A stretch of 64,000 nt of DNA from Pseudomonas sp. NBRC 111124 (GCF_001320245.1 NZ_BCBA01000053.1:122857-186856), one strand, 5' to 3'. Shown: positions 9,006 to 18,263, numbered from the stretch's first letter. The notes: a model not told the origin generated them from the sequence alone. Numbers and translations: made by a program.

Positions 9006-9515
9006 ATGACTGTGCTTGTTCTGGAAAATCCTCCCGTGGATGTTGTCGACGCCAATGCCTTCAAACTGGCCATGCGTAATACGGCGGCATCGGTCAACAT
9101 CATCACCTGTGCAGGCAGTGACGGCGACTACGGCCTGACAGCCACGGCCTTCAGCTCGGTGACACTCGACCCACCCACCGTACTGGTCGCGGTGAACGCG
9201 AGCGCCAGCATTTACCCACACCTGATCCAGCACAAGCGCTTCTGCGTCAACGTACTGAAGGAAAATGCCGAGTCTGTCGCCGGTGACTTCGCCGGGGGAC
9301 TGCCTGCAGAACAACGCTTTGGCCGCCACGCCTGGCGGCGATTGGCCAGCGGCAACCCGGCACTGCTGGCCAGCGCGGCCGGTTTCGATTGCCGTATCAG
9401 CGAACTCCACCACATCGGCACGCATCTGGTGGCGATCGCTGAAGTCCTGGAATGCTGGCACAGCGACGAGCTGCCATTGCTGTATGCCTCGGGCCGTTAC
9501 GGCGGCTTCTCCTGA
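9006..9515 (+). CDS. NAD(P)H:FMN flavin reductase
   Basis: 169 residues of the flavin reductase-like (HpaC/NtaB type) family, with TATAFSSVTLDPPTVLVAV near residue 40-60 and FCVNVLKEN further on, where flavin is bound. Such enzymes supply free reduced FMN to two-component monooxygenases. The LLM-type and SfnB-like oxygenases of this region need exactly that cofactor. TGAGG lies five bases before the chosen ATG; an ATG 18 bases earlier has no site. It follows the TonB receptor by 73 bases and probably shares its transcript. Confidence 0.88.
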   Translation: MTVLVLENPPVDVVDANAFKLAMRNTAASVNIITCAGSDGDYGLTATAFSSVTLDPPTVLVAVNASASIYPHLIQHKRFCVNVLKENAESVAGDFAGGLPAEQRFGRHAWRRLASGNPALLASAAGFDCRISELHHIGTHLVAIAEVLECWHSDELPLLYASGRYGGFS

Positions 9516-9543
9516 GCGGCCCGGCAAGCTCTGCTTGCGATGA

Positions 9544-10500
9544 CTAGGGCTGCGCCGGCTCATAAAGGCTCACCGCGCTGGCATCCACCGCCTTTGGCAG
9601 CAACCCCTCGCGATAGAACGCATCGGCGATGCGCTGCTGCTCGGCCAGGTTCTCCCGCTTCACAGGCTGCACGTCATAACTGCGCCGTGCGTTGGCCTGC
9701 TGCACCGTGACACTGTCCAGGTTACCCCACAGCGGGCCAAGGATACGCGCGGCTTCTGCCGGGTTGGCCTTGGTCCAGGCACCGACCTCGCGCAAGGCCA
9801 GGTAGACCTGCTGCAACACCTCGGGGTGGGCCTTGGCGTAATCGCTGCCGGCCAGGTAGTAACGCTGGTAGCTGGCCAGCTCGCTGCCATCGGCCAGGAT
9901 GCGCGCATGCTGCTGACGCTGGGCACTGGCCACGTACGGGTCCCAGGTTACCCACGCGTCGACCTTGTGGTTCTCGAACGCGGCGCGGCCATCGGCGGGA
10001 ATCAGGTAGGCCGGGGTGATGTCCTTGAAGGTGAGGCCCGCCTTGGCCAGGGCCTGGATCAGCAGGTAGTGGCTGCCCGCTGCCTTCGTCACCGCCACGC
10101 GCTTGCCTTTGAGGTCGGCCAGGGTCTTGAGCGGCGAGTCCGCCGGCACCAGGATCGCCTGGGCAGTTGGCGAGGGGGTTTCGCGGGCGAAGTAAGTCAG
10201 CTTGGCACCCGCCGCCTGGGTAAACACCGGCACGGTGTCGGCAACATCTGCCGACAGGTCGACATTGCCCAGGTTCAGCGCCTCCAGCAGCGGCAACCCG
10301 CTGGGAAACTCGTGCCAGGTGACACGAATGCCCTCGGCCTGCAGGCGTTGCTCGAGGCTGCCGCGAGCCTTGAGCAGGGTCAGCAGGGTCGAGGACTTCT
10401 GGTAGCCGATGCGCAGGGTCTGCTCGGCGCTGGCCAGGCTTGGCAGCAACGCACTGGCCAGCAGCGCCAGCACTAGCTGGCGCAAGGGTTTCAATGGCAT
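9544..10500 (-). CDS. Sulfonate-type ABC transporter substrate-binding protein (first of a pair)
   Basis: 318 residues with a Sec signal peptide (LALLASALLPSLASA). The mature part starts EQTLRIGYQKSSTLL, the hallmark of the SsuA/TauA family of aliphatic sulfonate and taurine binding proteins, and continues through the two-lobed fold (GKRVAVTKAAGSHYLL, VDAWVTWDPYV). CGGAG precedes the ATG. The gene follows the second binding protein by 16 bases and is probably co-transcribed. No permease or ATPase gene is near, so it must share an SsuBC-like transporter encoded elsewhere (inference). Sulfonate, sulfate ester or another anion is the probable ligand. Confidence 0.88.
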   Translation of the reverse strand: MPLKPLRQLVLALLASALLPSLASAEQTLRIGYQKSSTLLTLLKARGSLEQRLQAEGIRVTWHEFPSGLPLLEALNLGNVDLSADVADTVPVFTQAAGAKLTYFARETPSPTAQAILVPADSPLKTLADLKGKRVAVTKAAGSHYLLIQALAKAGLTFKDITPAYLIPADGRAAFENHKVDAWVTWDPYVASAQRQQHARILADGSELASYQRYYLAGSDYAKAHPEVLQQVYLALREVGAWTKANPAEAARILGPLWGNLDSVTVQQANARRSYDVQPVKRENLAEQQRIADAFYREGLLPKAVDASAVSLYEPAQP

Positions 10501-10516
10501 GAAAAGATCTCCGGAG

Positions 10517-11482
10517 TCAGGGTTGCGCGGCCAGCTTGGCGGCGCCTGGAAGGGTGAAGCCACTGGCGAAGGTGGGAGCCACGTCGAGGCGTTCGTTCAT
10601 CAGGCCATGGGCGTGATAGAAGTCGGCGGTGTCCTGCTGTTCTGCCACGGTCTGCGGGTCGACTACTTGCCAGCGCAGCTGGCGACGCTCGAACTGCAGG
10701 CGGGCAGCGTCCTCGGGGAAGCCGATGATTGCAGCCAAGGTTTTCGAGTAACTGTCCAGATGCTGGTTGGCCCACACTTGCGCGCCCGCCAGGCGGTTGA
10801 GGTAGTCCTGCAACGCCGCACGCCGTGCAGGTTGGTCAAGGGCCTTGTCGGTGGCGGCGAGGAAACTGTTGCCGCTGGACAGGCCGCGGCCGTTGACCAG
10901 CACCCGGCCCTGCCCACTCAGCTCCGCCAGCGCGGTGTAAGGCTCCCAGGTCGACCAGGCGTCCACCGAGCCGTTGGCCAAGGCGATCTTGGCATCCACT
11001 GGCCCGAGAAAACGGAACTCCACGTCTTTCTCGCTCAGCCCAACCTGGTCCAGTGCCTTGAGCGCCAAGTGATGACCAATCGAACCTCGGCCGGTGGCGA
11101 TGCGCTTGCCCTTGAGCTCGGCCGCACTGTGCAGCGGCGCGTCAGGCCGCACCAGCAGCGCTGTACCGTAGGGGTCGGATTTGTCCACGGCGATTGCCTT
11201 GACCGGGGCCCCCGAGGCCAGCACGAACAACAACGGCGCATCACCGATGATGCCGGCATCGATCGCCCCGGCATTGAGCGCCTCGGCTAGCGGCGCGGCA
11301 GCAGGGAATTCGGCCCAGTGGATGTCATAGGGCAAGTCGCGCAAGGCGTCGGCGGCTTCCAGCTGGGCGCGCATGTTGCCCTTCTGGTCACCGATGCGCA
11401 GGGTCAGGCGCTCAGCGGCGCTGGCCTGGCTGGCCAGCAGCAGTGCCGCGGCCAGGGTCAATAGTTTCGCTCGAATGGACAT
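10517..11482 (-). CDS. Sulfonate-type ABC transporter substrate-binding protein (second of a pair)
   Basis: 321 residues. The signal peptide ends LASQASA; the mature protein starts AERLTLRIGDQKGNMRA and has the family landmarks GKRIATGRGSIGHHLAL and VDAWSTWEPYTAL. It is a distant paralogue of the downstream protein, so the two probably bind different ligands. GAGGAG before the ATG fixes the start 11 codons inside the longest frame. It is first in a two-gene unit and divergent from a LysR-type regulator, which is a likely controller. Confidence 0.88.
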   Translation of the reverse strand: MSIRAKLLTLAAALLLASQASAAERLTLRIGDQKGNMRAQLEAADALRDLPYDIHWAEFPAAAPLAEALNAGAIDAGIIGDAPLLFVLASGAPVKAIAVDKSDPYGTALLVRPDAPLHSAAELKGKRIATGRGSIGHHLALKALDQVGLSEKDVEFRFLGPVDAKIALANGSVDAWSTWEPYTALAELSGQGRVLVNGRGLSSGNSFLAATDKALDQPARRAALQDYLNRLAGAQVWANQHLDSYSKTLAAIIGFPEDAARLQFERRQLRWQVVDPQTVAEQQDTADFYHAHGLMNERLDVAPTFASGFTLPGAAKLAAQP

Positions 11483-11681
11483 GACGCTCCTCGGTGTCTT
11501 GGCGGGCGGCATCATGCGGCCCGGTCAGGCGACTCTAGCGAGAACCATCAAATAAATTAAAGTAATTTTAGGAATAACCTAATATGCGTTTTTATCTTTC
11601 CAAATCATGTGGATGGCATTACCTGCCTTTGCGATTATGCTGTTACTTTATTTTTCCCGTTCGAGCCTGTGAGCGCCGATT
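11483..11681. promoter_or_regulatory. Divergent regulatory region between binding protein and LysR gene
   Basis: AT-rich, unlike the surrounding DNA. On the minus strand CATATTAGGTTATT (11586 down to 11573) resembles CATATTAGCTTATT at 31171-31184 on the plus strand in 13 of 14 bases. CATATT could be a -10 box for the binding-protein unit. I cannot place a convincing -35 or a defined LysR-type T-N11-A site. Confidence 0.4.
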
Positions 11682-12572
11682 ATGAAAATCGATGATATGG
11701 ACGCCTTCGTCGCGGTCATTCGTTGCCAGTCAACCAACCTTGCCGCCGAGGCCCTGCAACTGACGCAGCCGGCCATCACCCGCCGGGTGCAGAACTTCGA
11801 GGAAGACCTCGGCGCCACCCTGCTCGACCGCAACACCAAACCCCTCAAACCTACCCCCATGGGCCTGCGGGTGTACGAGCAGTGCAAGGCGATCCTGCGT
11901 GAGATCGACTCGCTGCGCGAACTGGTGGCCAACGATGGCGCCCCGTCGGGCACCCTGCGCCTTGGTGTACCGCAGACCCTGGGTGATGTGGTGCTGCTTG
12001 ACGCCCTGGCGCAGATCCGCGAAGCCTACCCACAGCTGCGTACCCAGGTCAGCAGTGGCTGGGGCAGCAGCCTGATCGCGCGCATGGAGAACGGCGAACT
12101 GGACGCCGCTGCCGCGTTGTTCCCACCCGGCAAGATCTTCCCCGAGGGTATCGCCAGCCAGTCCATCGTACGCATGCCGCTGAAGGTGGTGGCAGCCAAG
12201 GGCAGCGCAGGCAAACGCAGCTACAAGCTCAAGGACTGTTATACCCGAGGCTGGGTGCTCAACCCTGACGGCTGCGGTTTCCGCGCCGGGCTGCAGCGTG
12301 CACTGAGCGAGCAAGGGTTGAGCCTGTCGATCAATCTGGAGACCTTCGGCACCGAGTTGCAGCTGGGGCTGGTCGCCAACGGCCAGGGCCTGGGGCTGGT
12401 CCCGGAACCCTTGCTGCAGGCCAGCCGGCATCGCGATGCGCTGGATGTGCTCAATGTCAGCGATTTCAAGCCACAGGTGGACCTGTGGCTGTTCCATCCG
12501 CGCTACCTGGGCAACCTGCAGGAGCCGGTGGAACTGTTTGGTGAAGTGGCTGGCCACCGTCTACTGGGCTGA
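11682..12572 (+). CDS. LysR-type transcriptional regulator
   Basis: 296 residues. An N-terminal winged helix-turn-helix of the LysR family (residues about 5-65, AAEALQLTQPAITRRVQNFE and LGATLLDRN) is followed by the periplasmic-binding-like effector domain (GTLRLGVPQTLGDVV). It is divergent from the pair of sulfonate-binding proteins, the usual arrangement for a regulator and its target. The effector is unknown. It is followed by a strong hairpin, so it ends its own unit. Confidence 0.88.
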   Translation: MKIDDMDAFVAVIRCQSTNLAAEALQLTQPAITRRVQNFEEDLGATLLDRNTKPLKPTPMGLRVYEQCKAILREIDSLRELVANDGAPSGTLRLGVPQTLGDVVLLDALAQIREAYPQLRTQVSSGWGSSLIARMENGELDAAAALFPPGKIFPEGIASQSIVRMPLKVVAAKGSAGKRSYKLKDCYTRGWVLNPDGCGFRAGLQRALSEQGLSLSINLETFGTELQLGLVANGQGLGLVPEPLLQASRHRDALDVLNVSDFKPQVDLWLFHPRYLGNLQEPVELFGEVAGHRLLG

Positions 12573-12576
12573 GCCT

Positions 12577-12601
12577 GTCGGGGCTGCCAGGCAGCCCCGA
12601 C
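12577..12601 (+). terminator. Hairpin terminator after the LysR gene
   Basis: GTCGGGGCTGCC and GGCAGCCCCGAC form a perfect 12-base inverted repeat around a single A; in RNA about 10 pairs would form. It lies five bases after the LysR stop codon. The following bases (GTTAAATGC) give only a weak T tract. Confidence 0.7.
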
Positions 12602-12649
12602 GTTAAATGCAAAACATGCATAATATAAAAACACTAAATATAAAAATCT

Positions 12650-12709
12650 AATAATTAGCTTAGAACCAAAAAGACTTTTACAGACGTCATCCATACGAAT
12701 ACGGTCTTA
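12650..12709 (+). promoter_or_regulatory. Copy 2 of the shared sulfur-unit promoter/leader block
   Basis: The block at 12650-12682 starts AATAATTAGCTTAGAACC and runs on through an A-run and GACTTTTACA. ATACGGTCTTA recurs at 12699-12709, 49 bases from the block start as in copy 1. Upstream is an AT-rich stretch with AACACTAAATA (12630-12640), also found upstream of copy 3. It lies 60-90 bases before the SfnB-like gene and is the only candidate promoter for the seven-gene operon. Confidence 0.7.
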
Positions 12710-12741
12710 GGCAACACACCGTCATTCAGGGATGAAACCCC

Positions 12742-13875
12742 ATGAGTCACCCCTCCGACAGCGCCCTCGCCGAGCTGACGCAAGCCCTTGCGGCCAATGC
12801 CGAGCGCTACGACCGCAGTGCCCAGTTCCCTCAGGACAACTTCAGCCTGCTGCACCGTCACGGCCTGCTTGCCCTGACCGTGCCGCATGCCTTGGGTGGC
12901 GGCGGCGCCGACCTCGCCAGCGCACGCCGGGTCATCAGCGCCGTTGGCAAAGGCGACCCGGCCACCGCGCTGATCCTGGTGATGCAGTACCTGCAGCACT
13001 TCCGCCTGCAGGACGAAGCGCGCTGGCCCGAGCACCTGCGCCGACGCGTGGCCTTTGATGCCGTGCAGCACGGTGCCCTGATCAATGCCCTGCGCGTGGA
13101 GCCCGAACTCGGTACGCCGGCCCGCGGCGGCTTGCCTGCCACCGTGGCACGGCGCACCGCCGAAGGCTGGCGCCTGAGCGGCCGCAAGATCTACTCCACC
13201 GGCAGCCACGGCCTGACCTGGTACCTGGTGTGGGGCCGCAGCGATGACAGCGACCCGCTGGTGGGTGGCTTCCTGGTGCATCGCGATACCCCAGGCATCA
13301 CCATCGTCGACGACTGGGACCACCTGGGCATGCGCGCCACCTGCAGCCACGAAGTGCGCTTTGATGACGTGCTGATCCCCCTCGACCACGCCGTCAGTGT
13401 CAGCCCTGCAAGTGCGCCAAAGGCCGAACTCGACGGCGAAAGCCTGCTGTGGATGGCCGTGCTGTTGCCGGCGGTGTACGACGGTGTGGCCCGTGCCGCC
13501 CGCGACTGGCTGGCGGGCTTCCTCAAGCAGCGCACGCCGTCCAATCTGGGTGCACCGCTGGCCAGCCTGCCACGTTTCCAGGAAGTGCTGGGCCGCATCG
13601 ACACCCTGCTGTTCGCCAACCAGAGTCTGCTCGACGCCGCCGCCAGCGGGCAGATCGCCGCGCCGCATGCCGGCCAGCTCAAGCACCTGGTCAGCAGCAA
13701 TGCCATCCAGGCCGTGGAGCTGGCCATCGAAGCCGCCGGCAACCCCGGCCTGTCCCGGCGCAACCCACTGGAACGGCACTACCGCGACGTGCTCTGCAGC
13801 CGCATCCACACCCCGCAGGACGACGTGGTGTTCGGCCAGGTCGGCCGCGCGGCACTGACGCAGGTGCAGCCATGA
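12742..13875 (+). CDS. Acyl-CoA dehydrogenase-like flavoprotein of the SfnB/DszC kind
   Basis: 377 residues with the three-part acyl-CoA dehydrogenase fold: helical N-terminus (LPHALGGGGADLASARRV after TV), a beta domain near residues 120-220 (RLSGRKIYSTGSHGLTWYL) and a helical C-terminus. The length and style match SfnB and DszC relatives, which use reduced FMN and oxygen to attack sulfur compounds and do not dehydrogenate acyl-CoA. It is first in an operon led by the shared sulfur block. AGGGATGAAACCCC precedes the ATG. The substrate is unknown. Confidence 0.83.
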   Translation: MSHPSDSALAELTQALAANAERYDRSAQFPQDNFSLLHRHGLLALTVPHALGGGGADLASARRVISAVGKGDPATALILVMQYLQHFRLQDEARWPEHLRRRVAFDAVQHGALINALRVEPELGTPARGGLPATVARRTAEGWRLSGRKIYSTGSHGLTWYLVWGRSDDSDPLVGGFLVHRDTPGITIVDDWDHLGMRATCSHEVRFDDVLIPLDHAVSVSPASAPKAELDGESLLWMAVLLPAVYDGVARAARDWLAGFLKQRTPSNLGAPLASLPRFQEVLGRIDTLLFANQSLLDAAASGQIAAPHAGQLKHLVSSNAIQAVELAIEAAGNPGLSRRNPLERHYRDVLCSRIHTPQDDVVFGQVGRAALTQVQP

Positions 13876-14816
13876 GCCATTCGATCATTGCCAGCCAGCT
13901 GGACCCCCAGGTCAACCAGCAACTGCGCGAGCACTTGCCGGACCATGAAGTCATCGATATCGCCTATGGCCAGCTGGCCCTGGAGGCCCCCGCCGACGTC
14001 TTCATCCTGCGCCCCATCAACGTGCGCGGGCAGCGCGTCGACACCCCACCCGCAGGCTGGCCATGGGGGCTCAAGTGGGTACAGCTGGTGTCTTCGGGCA
14101 TCGACTTCTACCCCGACTGGGTGTTCAAGGGCGCACCTGTGACCAGTGGCAAAGGCGCCAATGCCGAACAAGTGGCCGAGTTCGCCCTGGCCCTGGTGTT
14201 TGCCGCCGCCAAGCAGTTGCCCGGGCTGTGGGTCAAGCATGCCGACTGGCGCCTGACCCCGCTGGCACCCCTGCGTGGCCGTACCCTGGGCATCCTCGGC
14301 TTTGGCAGCATCGGCCAGAGCCTGGCACGCAAGGCCGTGGCCCTGGGCATGCGGGTACTGGCCCTTAGCCGCCCCGGCCAGGCCATCGCCGAATTGCCTG
14401 GCGTGGAGCGCGCCAGCGACCTGCGCCAGCTGTTCGCCGGCAGCGACCACCTGGTGCTGGCCGCCCCGCTCACCCCGGCCACCCGTGGCCTGATCGACCG
14501 GCAGGTGCTGGCCTATGCCCGCCCCGGCCTGCACCTGATCAACATCGCTCGCGGCGGCCTGCTCGATCAGGAGGCCCTGCTGGAGGCCCTGGACAGCGGC
14601 CTGATCGGCCGAGCGAGCCTGGATGTCACCGAGCCCGAGCCGCTGCCCGCCGGCCATCCGCTGTACCAGCACCCACGGGTGTTCCTGTCACCCCACACCT
14701 CGGCCATTTCCGAGGATGGCTACCCGGCCTTCCTCGAAGCCTTTATCGCCAACTTCCACCGCTACCGCGAGCAGGCGCCCCTGGCCAATTTGGTCGACAC
14801 CGCACGCGGCTACTGA
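13872..14816 (+). CDS. D-isomer 2-hydroxyacid dehydrogenase family protein
   Basis: 314 residues. The NAD-binding domain shows TLGILGFGSIGQSLARKA near residue 135, and the family's catalytic Arg (INIARGGLLDQEALL), Glu (DVTEPEPL) and His (LSPHTS) are all present. It would interconvert a 2-hydroxyacid and a 2-oxoacid. The start codon overlaps the previous stop (ATGA), so translation is coupled. In this operon it may process the carbon skeleton left after desulfurisation, for example a hydroxyacid; that is inference. Confidence 0.87.
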   Translation: MSHSIIASQLDPQVNQQLREHLPDHEVIDIAYGQLALEAPADVFILRPINVRGQRVDTPPAGWPWGLKWVQLVSSGIDFYPDWVFKGAPVTSGKGANAEQVAEFALALVFAAAKQLPGLWVKHADWRLTPLAPLRGRTLGILGFGSIGQSLARKAVALGMRVLALSRPGQAIAELPGVERASDLRQLFAGSDHLVLAAPLTPATRGLIDRQVLAYARPGLHLINIARGGLLDQEALLEALDSGLIGRASLDVTEPEPLPAGHPLYQHPRVFLSPHTSAISEDGYPAFLEAFIANFHRYREQAPLANLVDTARGY

Positions 14817-14833
14817 TTACCGGAGAGCACACC

Positions 14834-15628
14834 ATGAGTTCACTGTCTGCCATCACCCCTCATACCGACACCGTGCGCGACCGGGTCAGCGCCGAAGAAT
14901 GGGACGTGCGCGTCAAGCTGGCCGCCGCCTACCGCCTGGCGGCACTGTTCCGCTGGACCGATCACATCTACACGCATTTCTCGGCCCGCGTGCCGGGGCC
15001 GGTCGAACACTTCCTGATCAACGCCTTCGGCCTGCTGTTCGACGAAATCAGCGCCTCCAACCTGGTCAAGGTGGACGTCGACGGCACGATCATCGACGAC
15101 CCGCTGGGGCTGGGCATCAACCAGGCCGGCTATGTGATCCACAGCGCCATTCACCGCGCCAGGCCCGATCTGAAAGCCGTGCTGCACACCCACACCCGCG
15201 ACGGCGCGGCGGTGTCGGCACAGCGCGACGGCCTGCTGCCGATCTCCCAGCACGCCCTGGGCTATTACAGCCGGGTGGCCTACCACGACTACGAAGGCGT
15301 GGCCCTGGACCTGGACGAGCAACAGCGGCTGGTGGCCAACCTGGGCGACAGCAACATCCTCATCCTGCGCAACCACGGGCTGCTCACCGGGGGCATCAGT
15401 GTCGAGCATGCGTTTCGTGAACTGCATGGGCTGGAGCGGGCCTGCAACATTCAGGTGGCAGCCCAGGCCGGGGGCAACGCGCAGCTGCTGCATGCGCCAC
15501 AGGCGGCGATTGCCAAGGTGCACGAGCAATCGAAGCGCTTTGCCGATGGCAAGGGCGAAGGCATTCAGCGGCATTGGGATGCGTTGATCCGCCAGCTGGA
15601 CCGTGAAGGCCGCGATTACCAGGACTGA
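14834..15628 (+). CDS. Class II aldolase/adducin domain protein
   Basis: 264 residues. Zinc ligands typical for class II aldolases and epimerases are present: HTHTRDG near residue 120 and RNHGLLTGG near 180. Members cleave or epimerise phosphorylated sugars or hydroxyacids, or decarboxylate. It lies 17 bases after the dehydrogenase gene with CGGAGAG before its ATG. Together with the dehydrogenase it suggests breakdown of a hydroxylated organic acid or sugar-like sulfur compound (inference). Confidence 0.86.
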   Translation: MSSLSAITPHTDTVRDRVSAEEWDVRVKLAAAYRLAALFRWTDHIYTHFSARVPGPVEHFLINAFGLLFDEISASNLVKVDVDGTIIDDPLGLGINQAGYVIHSAIHRARPDLKAVLHTHTRDGAAVSAQRDGLLPISQHALGYYSRVAYHDYEGVALDLDEQQRLVANLGDSNILILRNHGLLTGGISVEHAFRELHGLERACNIQVAAQAGGNAQLLHAPQAAIAKVHEQSKRFADGKGEGIQRHWDALIRQLDREGRDYQD

Positions 15629-15641
15629 CAGGTATCCGTTT

Positions 15642-15668
15642 GCTGTTCTGCGAAAAGACCGGAACAGC
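15642..15668 (+). other. Intercistronic hairpin before the binding-protein gene
   Basis: GCTGTTC and GAACAGC pair across a 13-base loop in the 68-base gap between the aldolase and the transporter genes. There is no T tract, so it is more likely to stabilise or separate messages than to terminate. Confidence 0.4.
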
Positions 15669-15696
15669 AGCCCCCACTTTGATGAAGGACCACCCC

Positions 15697-17316
15697 ATGC
15701 CCCCACTGCGCCGCCTGTTCGCCATCGGCTCCCTGGCCCTGGCCCTCACCGCCTGCTCGCCCGCCGACAACAGCAGCACCAGCAAAACCCTTAATATCGC
15801 CTTCTGGGGGGACAACACCACCCTGGTCAGCGTCGACCCCTTCCAGGTCTACTGGCTGGAACACCGCGTGCTGCTGCGCAACGTCGCCGAATCGCTCACT
15901 GACCAGGACCCGGAGAGCGGCCGCATCATCCCTTGGCTGGCAAAAAGCTGGGAGGTCGGTGCCGATGCCTTGAGCTACACCTTCCACCTGCGCCAGGACG
16001 TGACTTTCAGCAACGGCGAACGTTTCGACGCCCACGCGGTGAAAACCGCCTTCGACAGCAACAAGGCCTTCGCCACCCAGCTGCCGGCCACGTTCGGCGC
16101 TACCTACCTGGCCGGCTACGACCACGCCGAAGTGCTGGACGATTTCACCGTGCGGCTGGTCCTGGCAAAACCCAACGCTGGCTTTCTGCAAGCCACCTCG
16201 ACCACCAACCTGGCCATCCTCGCCCCCGCGTCCTACCAGCTGACGGCTCAGGAACGCTCGCTGGGCAAGATCATCGGTACCGGCCCGTTCGTACTCGAAC
16301 ATTACACGCCGGAAGTCGGCGCGCGCCTGGTCAAGCGCGCCGACTACGCCTGGCCCTCGGCCAACGTGCGCAACCAGGGCCCGGCGCACCTGGACGCCGT
16401 GGAAGTCAGCTACATCCCCGAAGAAAGCGTGCGCAACGGCCTGTTCCTGCAGGGCAAGGCCGATATCCTGTGGCCGCGCAACCCGTTCTCGGAAGTCGAC
16501 CTCAAGCTGTTCCAGGCCAAGGGTGCAACACTGCAGAGCCGTTCGTTGCCAGGCCCAGCCCTGAACCTCTACCCCAACACCCGCAACGGCCGACTGCTGG
16601 GCGACCGCCAGGTGCGCCTGGCGCTGCAAAAGGCCATCGACCGCACCAGTTACGCGCACACCGTATACAACGCCGAATTCCCGGTGGTTAGCGGCGTGTA
16701 TGACGTGACCACCCCCTACTTCAAGCCCCAGGCCGGCAAGCTCGCCTACGACCCCCAGGGCGCCGAGCAGCTGCTCGACGCTGCGGGCTGGCACAAGGGC
16801 GAGGATGGTTACCGGCACAAGAATGGCCAGCGCCTGACCCTGCGCTACAACCTGACCCCCGCCGAAAGTGCCGGTGACGTGCTGGTGCAGGACCAGCTGC
16901 GCAAGGTCGGCATCGAGCTCAAGCTGAACGTGCTGACCCGCGCCGAATGGGTGGCCGGCAACGCGGCAGGCAGCTACGACCTGACTTCGACCTACATGAC
17001 CCGCGCCGACCCGATTATCCTGCAGACCATCCTCGACCCGCGCGCAGCCAACAGCGCCACGGTCGCCACCAACACCTACGAGCCACACACCCTGGCCACC
17101 GCCCAGGCGCTGTTCGACCATGGCATCACCGCCACCGCCGATCCCCAGCGGGCCCAGGCCTACGGCCAATTGCAGGACCTGCTGGTCGACGAAGCCTCGG
17201 CGTTCCCGCTCTACGAACGGGTGTGGCAGGCCGCCACCGCGCCGCGGGTCAAGGACTTCCGCTGGACCGCTGAAGGTTTCGCCTTGCTCAGCGACATCCA
17301 GGTCGAGCAGCCATGA
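15697..17316 (+). CDS. Dpp/Opp-type ABC transporter substrate-binding lipoprotein
   Basis: 539 residues of the bacterial extracellular solute-binding family 5. A lipobox (LALTACSP) indicates a lipid-anchored periplasmic protein. The fold signatures are visible: YTFHLRQDVTFSNGERFDA near residue 90, and a long second lobe. Family 5 proteins bind peptides, nickel chelates, glutathione or other medium-sized molecules. AAGGA precedes the chosen ATG; the upstream 19 codons are not part of a signal peptide. It is the fourth gene of the operon; the ligand is probably the sulfur compound consumed by the upstream enzymes, possibly peptide-like. Confidence 0.9.
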   Translation: MPPLRRLFAIGSLALALTACSPADNSSTSKTLNIAFWGDNTTLVSVDPFQVYWLEHRVLLRNVAESLTDQDPESGRIIPWLAKSWEVGADALSYTFHLRQDVTFSNGERFDAHAVKTAFDSNKAFATQLPATFGATYLAGYDHAEVLDDFTVRLVLAKPNAGFLQATSTTNLAILAPASYQLTAQERSLGKIIGTGPFVLEHYTPEVGARLVKRADYAWPSANVRNQGPAHLDAVEVSYIPEESVRNGLFLQGKADILWPRNPFSEVDLKLFQAKGATLQSRSLPGPALNLYPNTRNGRLLGDRQVRLALQKAIDRTSYAHTVYNAEFPVVSGVYDVTTPYFKPQAGKLAYDPQGAEQLLDAAGWHKGEDGYRHKNGQRLTLRYNLTPAESAGDVLVQDQLRKVGIELKLNVLTRAEWVAGNAAGSYDLTSTYMTRADPIILQTILDPRAANSATVATNTYEPHTLATAQALFDHGITATADPQRAQAYGQLQDLLVDEASAFPLYERVWQAATAPRVKDFRWTAEGFALLSDIQVEQP

Positions 17317-18263
17317 AACGCTACCTGATCGGCCGATTGGGCCAGGCGCTGCTGGTGCTGTGGGGCGCCTACACCATCACCTATTTCATCCTCTACCTGC
17401 TGCCCGGCGACACCCTGGCGATCATGCTCAGCGCTTCGGGCATGGAGGCCGACGGCCTGTCGCCCGAGGACCTGGCCAAGGCCCGTGCTTACTACGGGCT
17501 GGACAAGGGCCTGTTCGAACAGTACTTCGACCTGCTGTGGCGCGCCCTGCACGGTGACCTTGGCCAGTCGCTGTCGCTCGGCCGGCCGGTCACCGCGCTG
17601 TTGGCCGAGCGCCTGCCGCAGACCCTGGCGCTGGCTGGTGCGGCGATCGTGCTGTCGCTGCTGGCCGGGGTCGGCCTGGCCTACCTGACCGCCTACGTGC
17701 AATGGCGACCGCTGAAGACCGCGCTGGCGCGCCTGCCCTCGCTGGGCTTTTCGGTGCCGGTGTTCTGGATGGGGCTGCTGCTGATCCAGGTGTTCGCCTT
17801 CGCCCTGGGCTGGTTCCCGGCCACGGGCAGCCAGGGCCTGGCCAGCCTGATACTGCCGGCAATCACCCTGGCGATCCCCAGCGCCGCCGTATACGCCCAG
17901 GTGCTGCAGCGGGGTTTTCAGGGGGTGTGGCAAGAGCCGTACATCACCACCGCGTTTGCCAAGGGCCTGAGCCGGGCGCAGGTGCAGGCGCGCCATGGCT
18001 TGCGCAACGCGGCCCTGCCGCTGCTGACCCTGGTCGGCCTGCAGGTGGGCAACACGGTGTCCGGCGCGGTCCTGGTGGAGACCATCTTTTCGCGCAATGG
18101 CGTCGGCCGCCTGGCCCAGGAAGCCGTGCTGCGCCAGGACATCCCGGTGGTGCTGGCGATCGTTGCGGTGTCGGCCGCCGCCTTCGTGGTGGTCAACCTG
18201 ATCGTCGACCTGCTCTACCCCTACCTCGACCCCCGCATTACCCACGCCACCAAGGTGAGCTGA
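17313..18263 (+). CDS. ABC transporter permease, DppB type
   Basis: 316 residues, a membrane permease of the binding-protein-dependent transport family. It shows the typical start KRYLIGRLGQALLVLWGAYTI, LSLGRPVTALLAERLPQTL, and the ATPase-contacting EAA-like loop ITTAFAKGLSRAQVQARHGLRNAALPLL (given as landmark in two parts: ITTAFAKGLS and RHGLRNAALP). Its ATG overlaps the lipoprotein stop (ATGA). Confidence 0.92.
   Translation: MKRYLIGRLGQALLVLWGAYTITYFILYLLPGDTLAIMLSASGMEADGLSPEDLAKARAYYGLDKGLFEQYFDLLWRALHGDLGQSLSLGRPVTALLAERLPQTLALAGAAIVLSLLAGVGLAYLTAYVQWRPLKTALARLPSLGFSVPVFWMGLLLIQVFAFALGWFPATGSQGLASLILPAITLAIPSAAVYAQVLQRGFQGVWQEPYITTAFAKGLSRAQVQARHGLRNAALPLLTLVGLQVGNTVSGAVLVETIFSRNGVGRLAQEAVLRQDIPVVLAIVAVSAAAFVVVNLIVDLLYPYLDPRITHATKVS

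Noticed and set aside
15616..17169. A 517-codon open frame on the minus strand
   Set aside because: It is the shadow of the solute-binding lipoprotein on the plus strand, which has a lipobox, family motifs and translational coupling to its neighbours.
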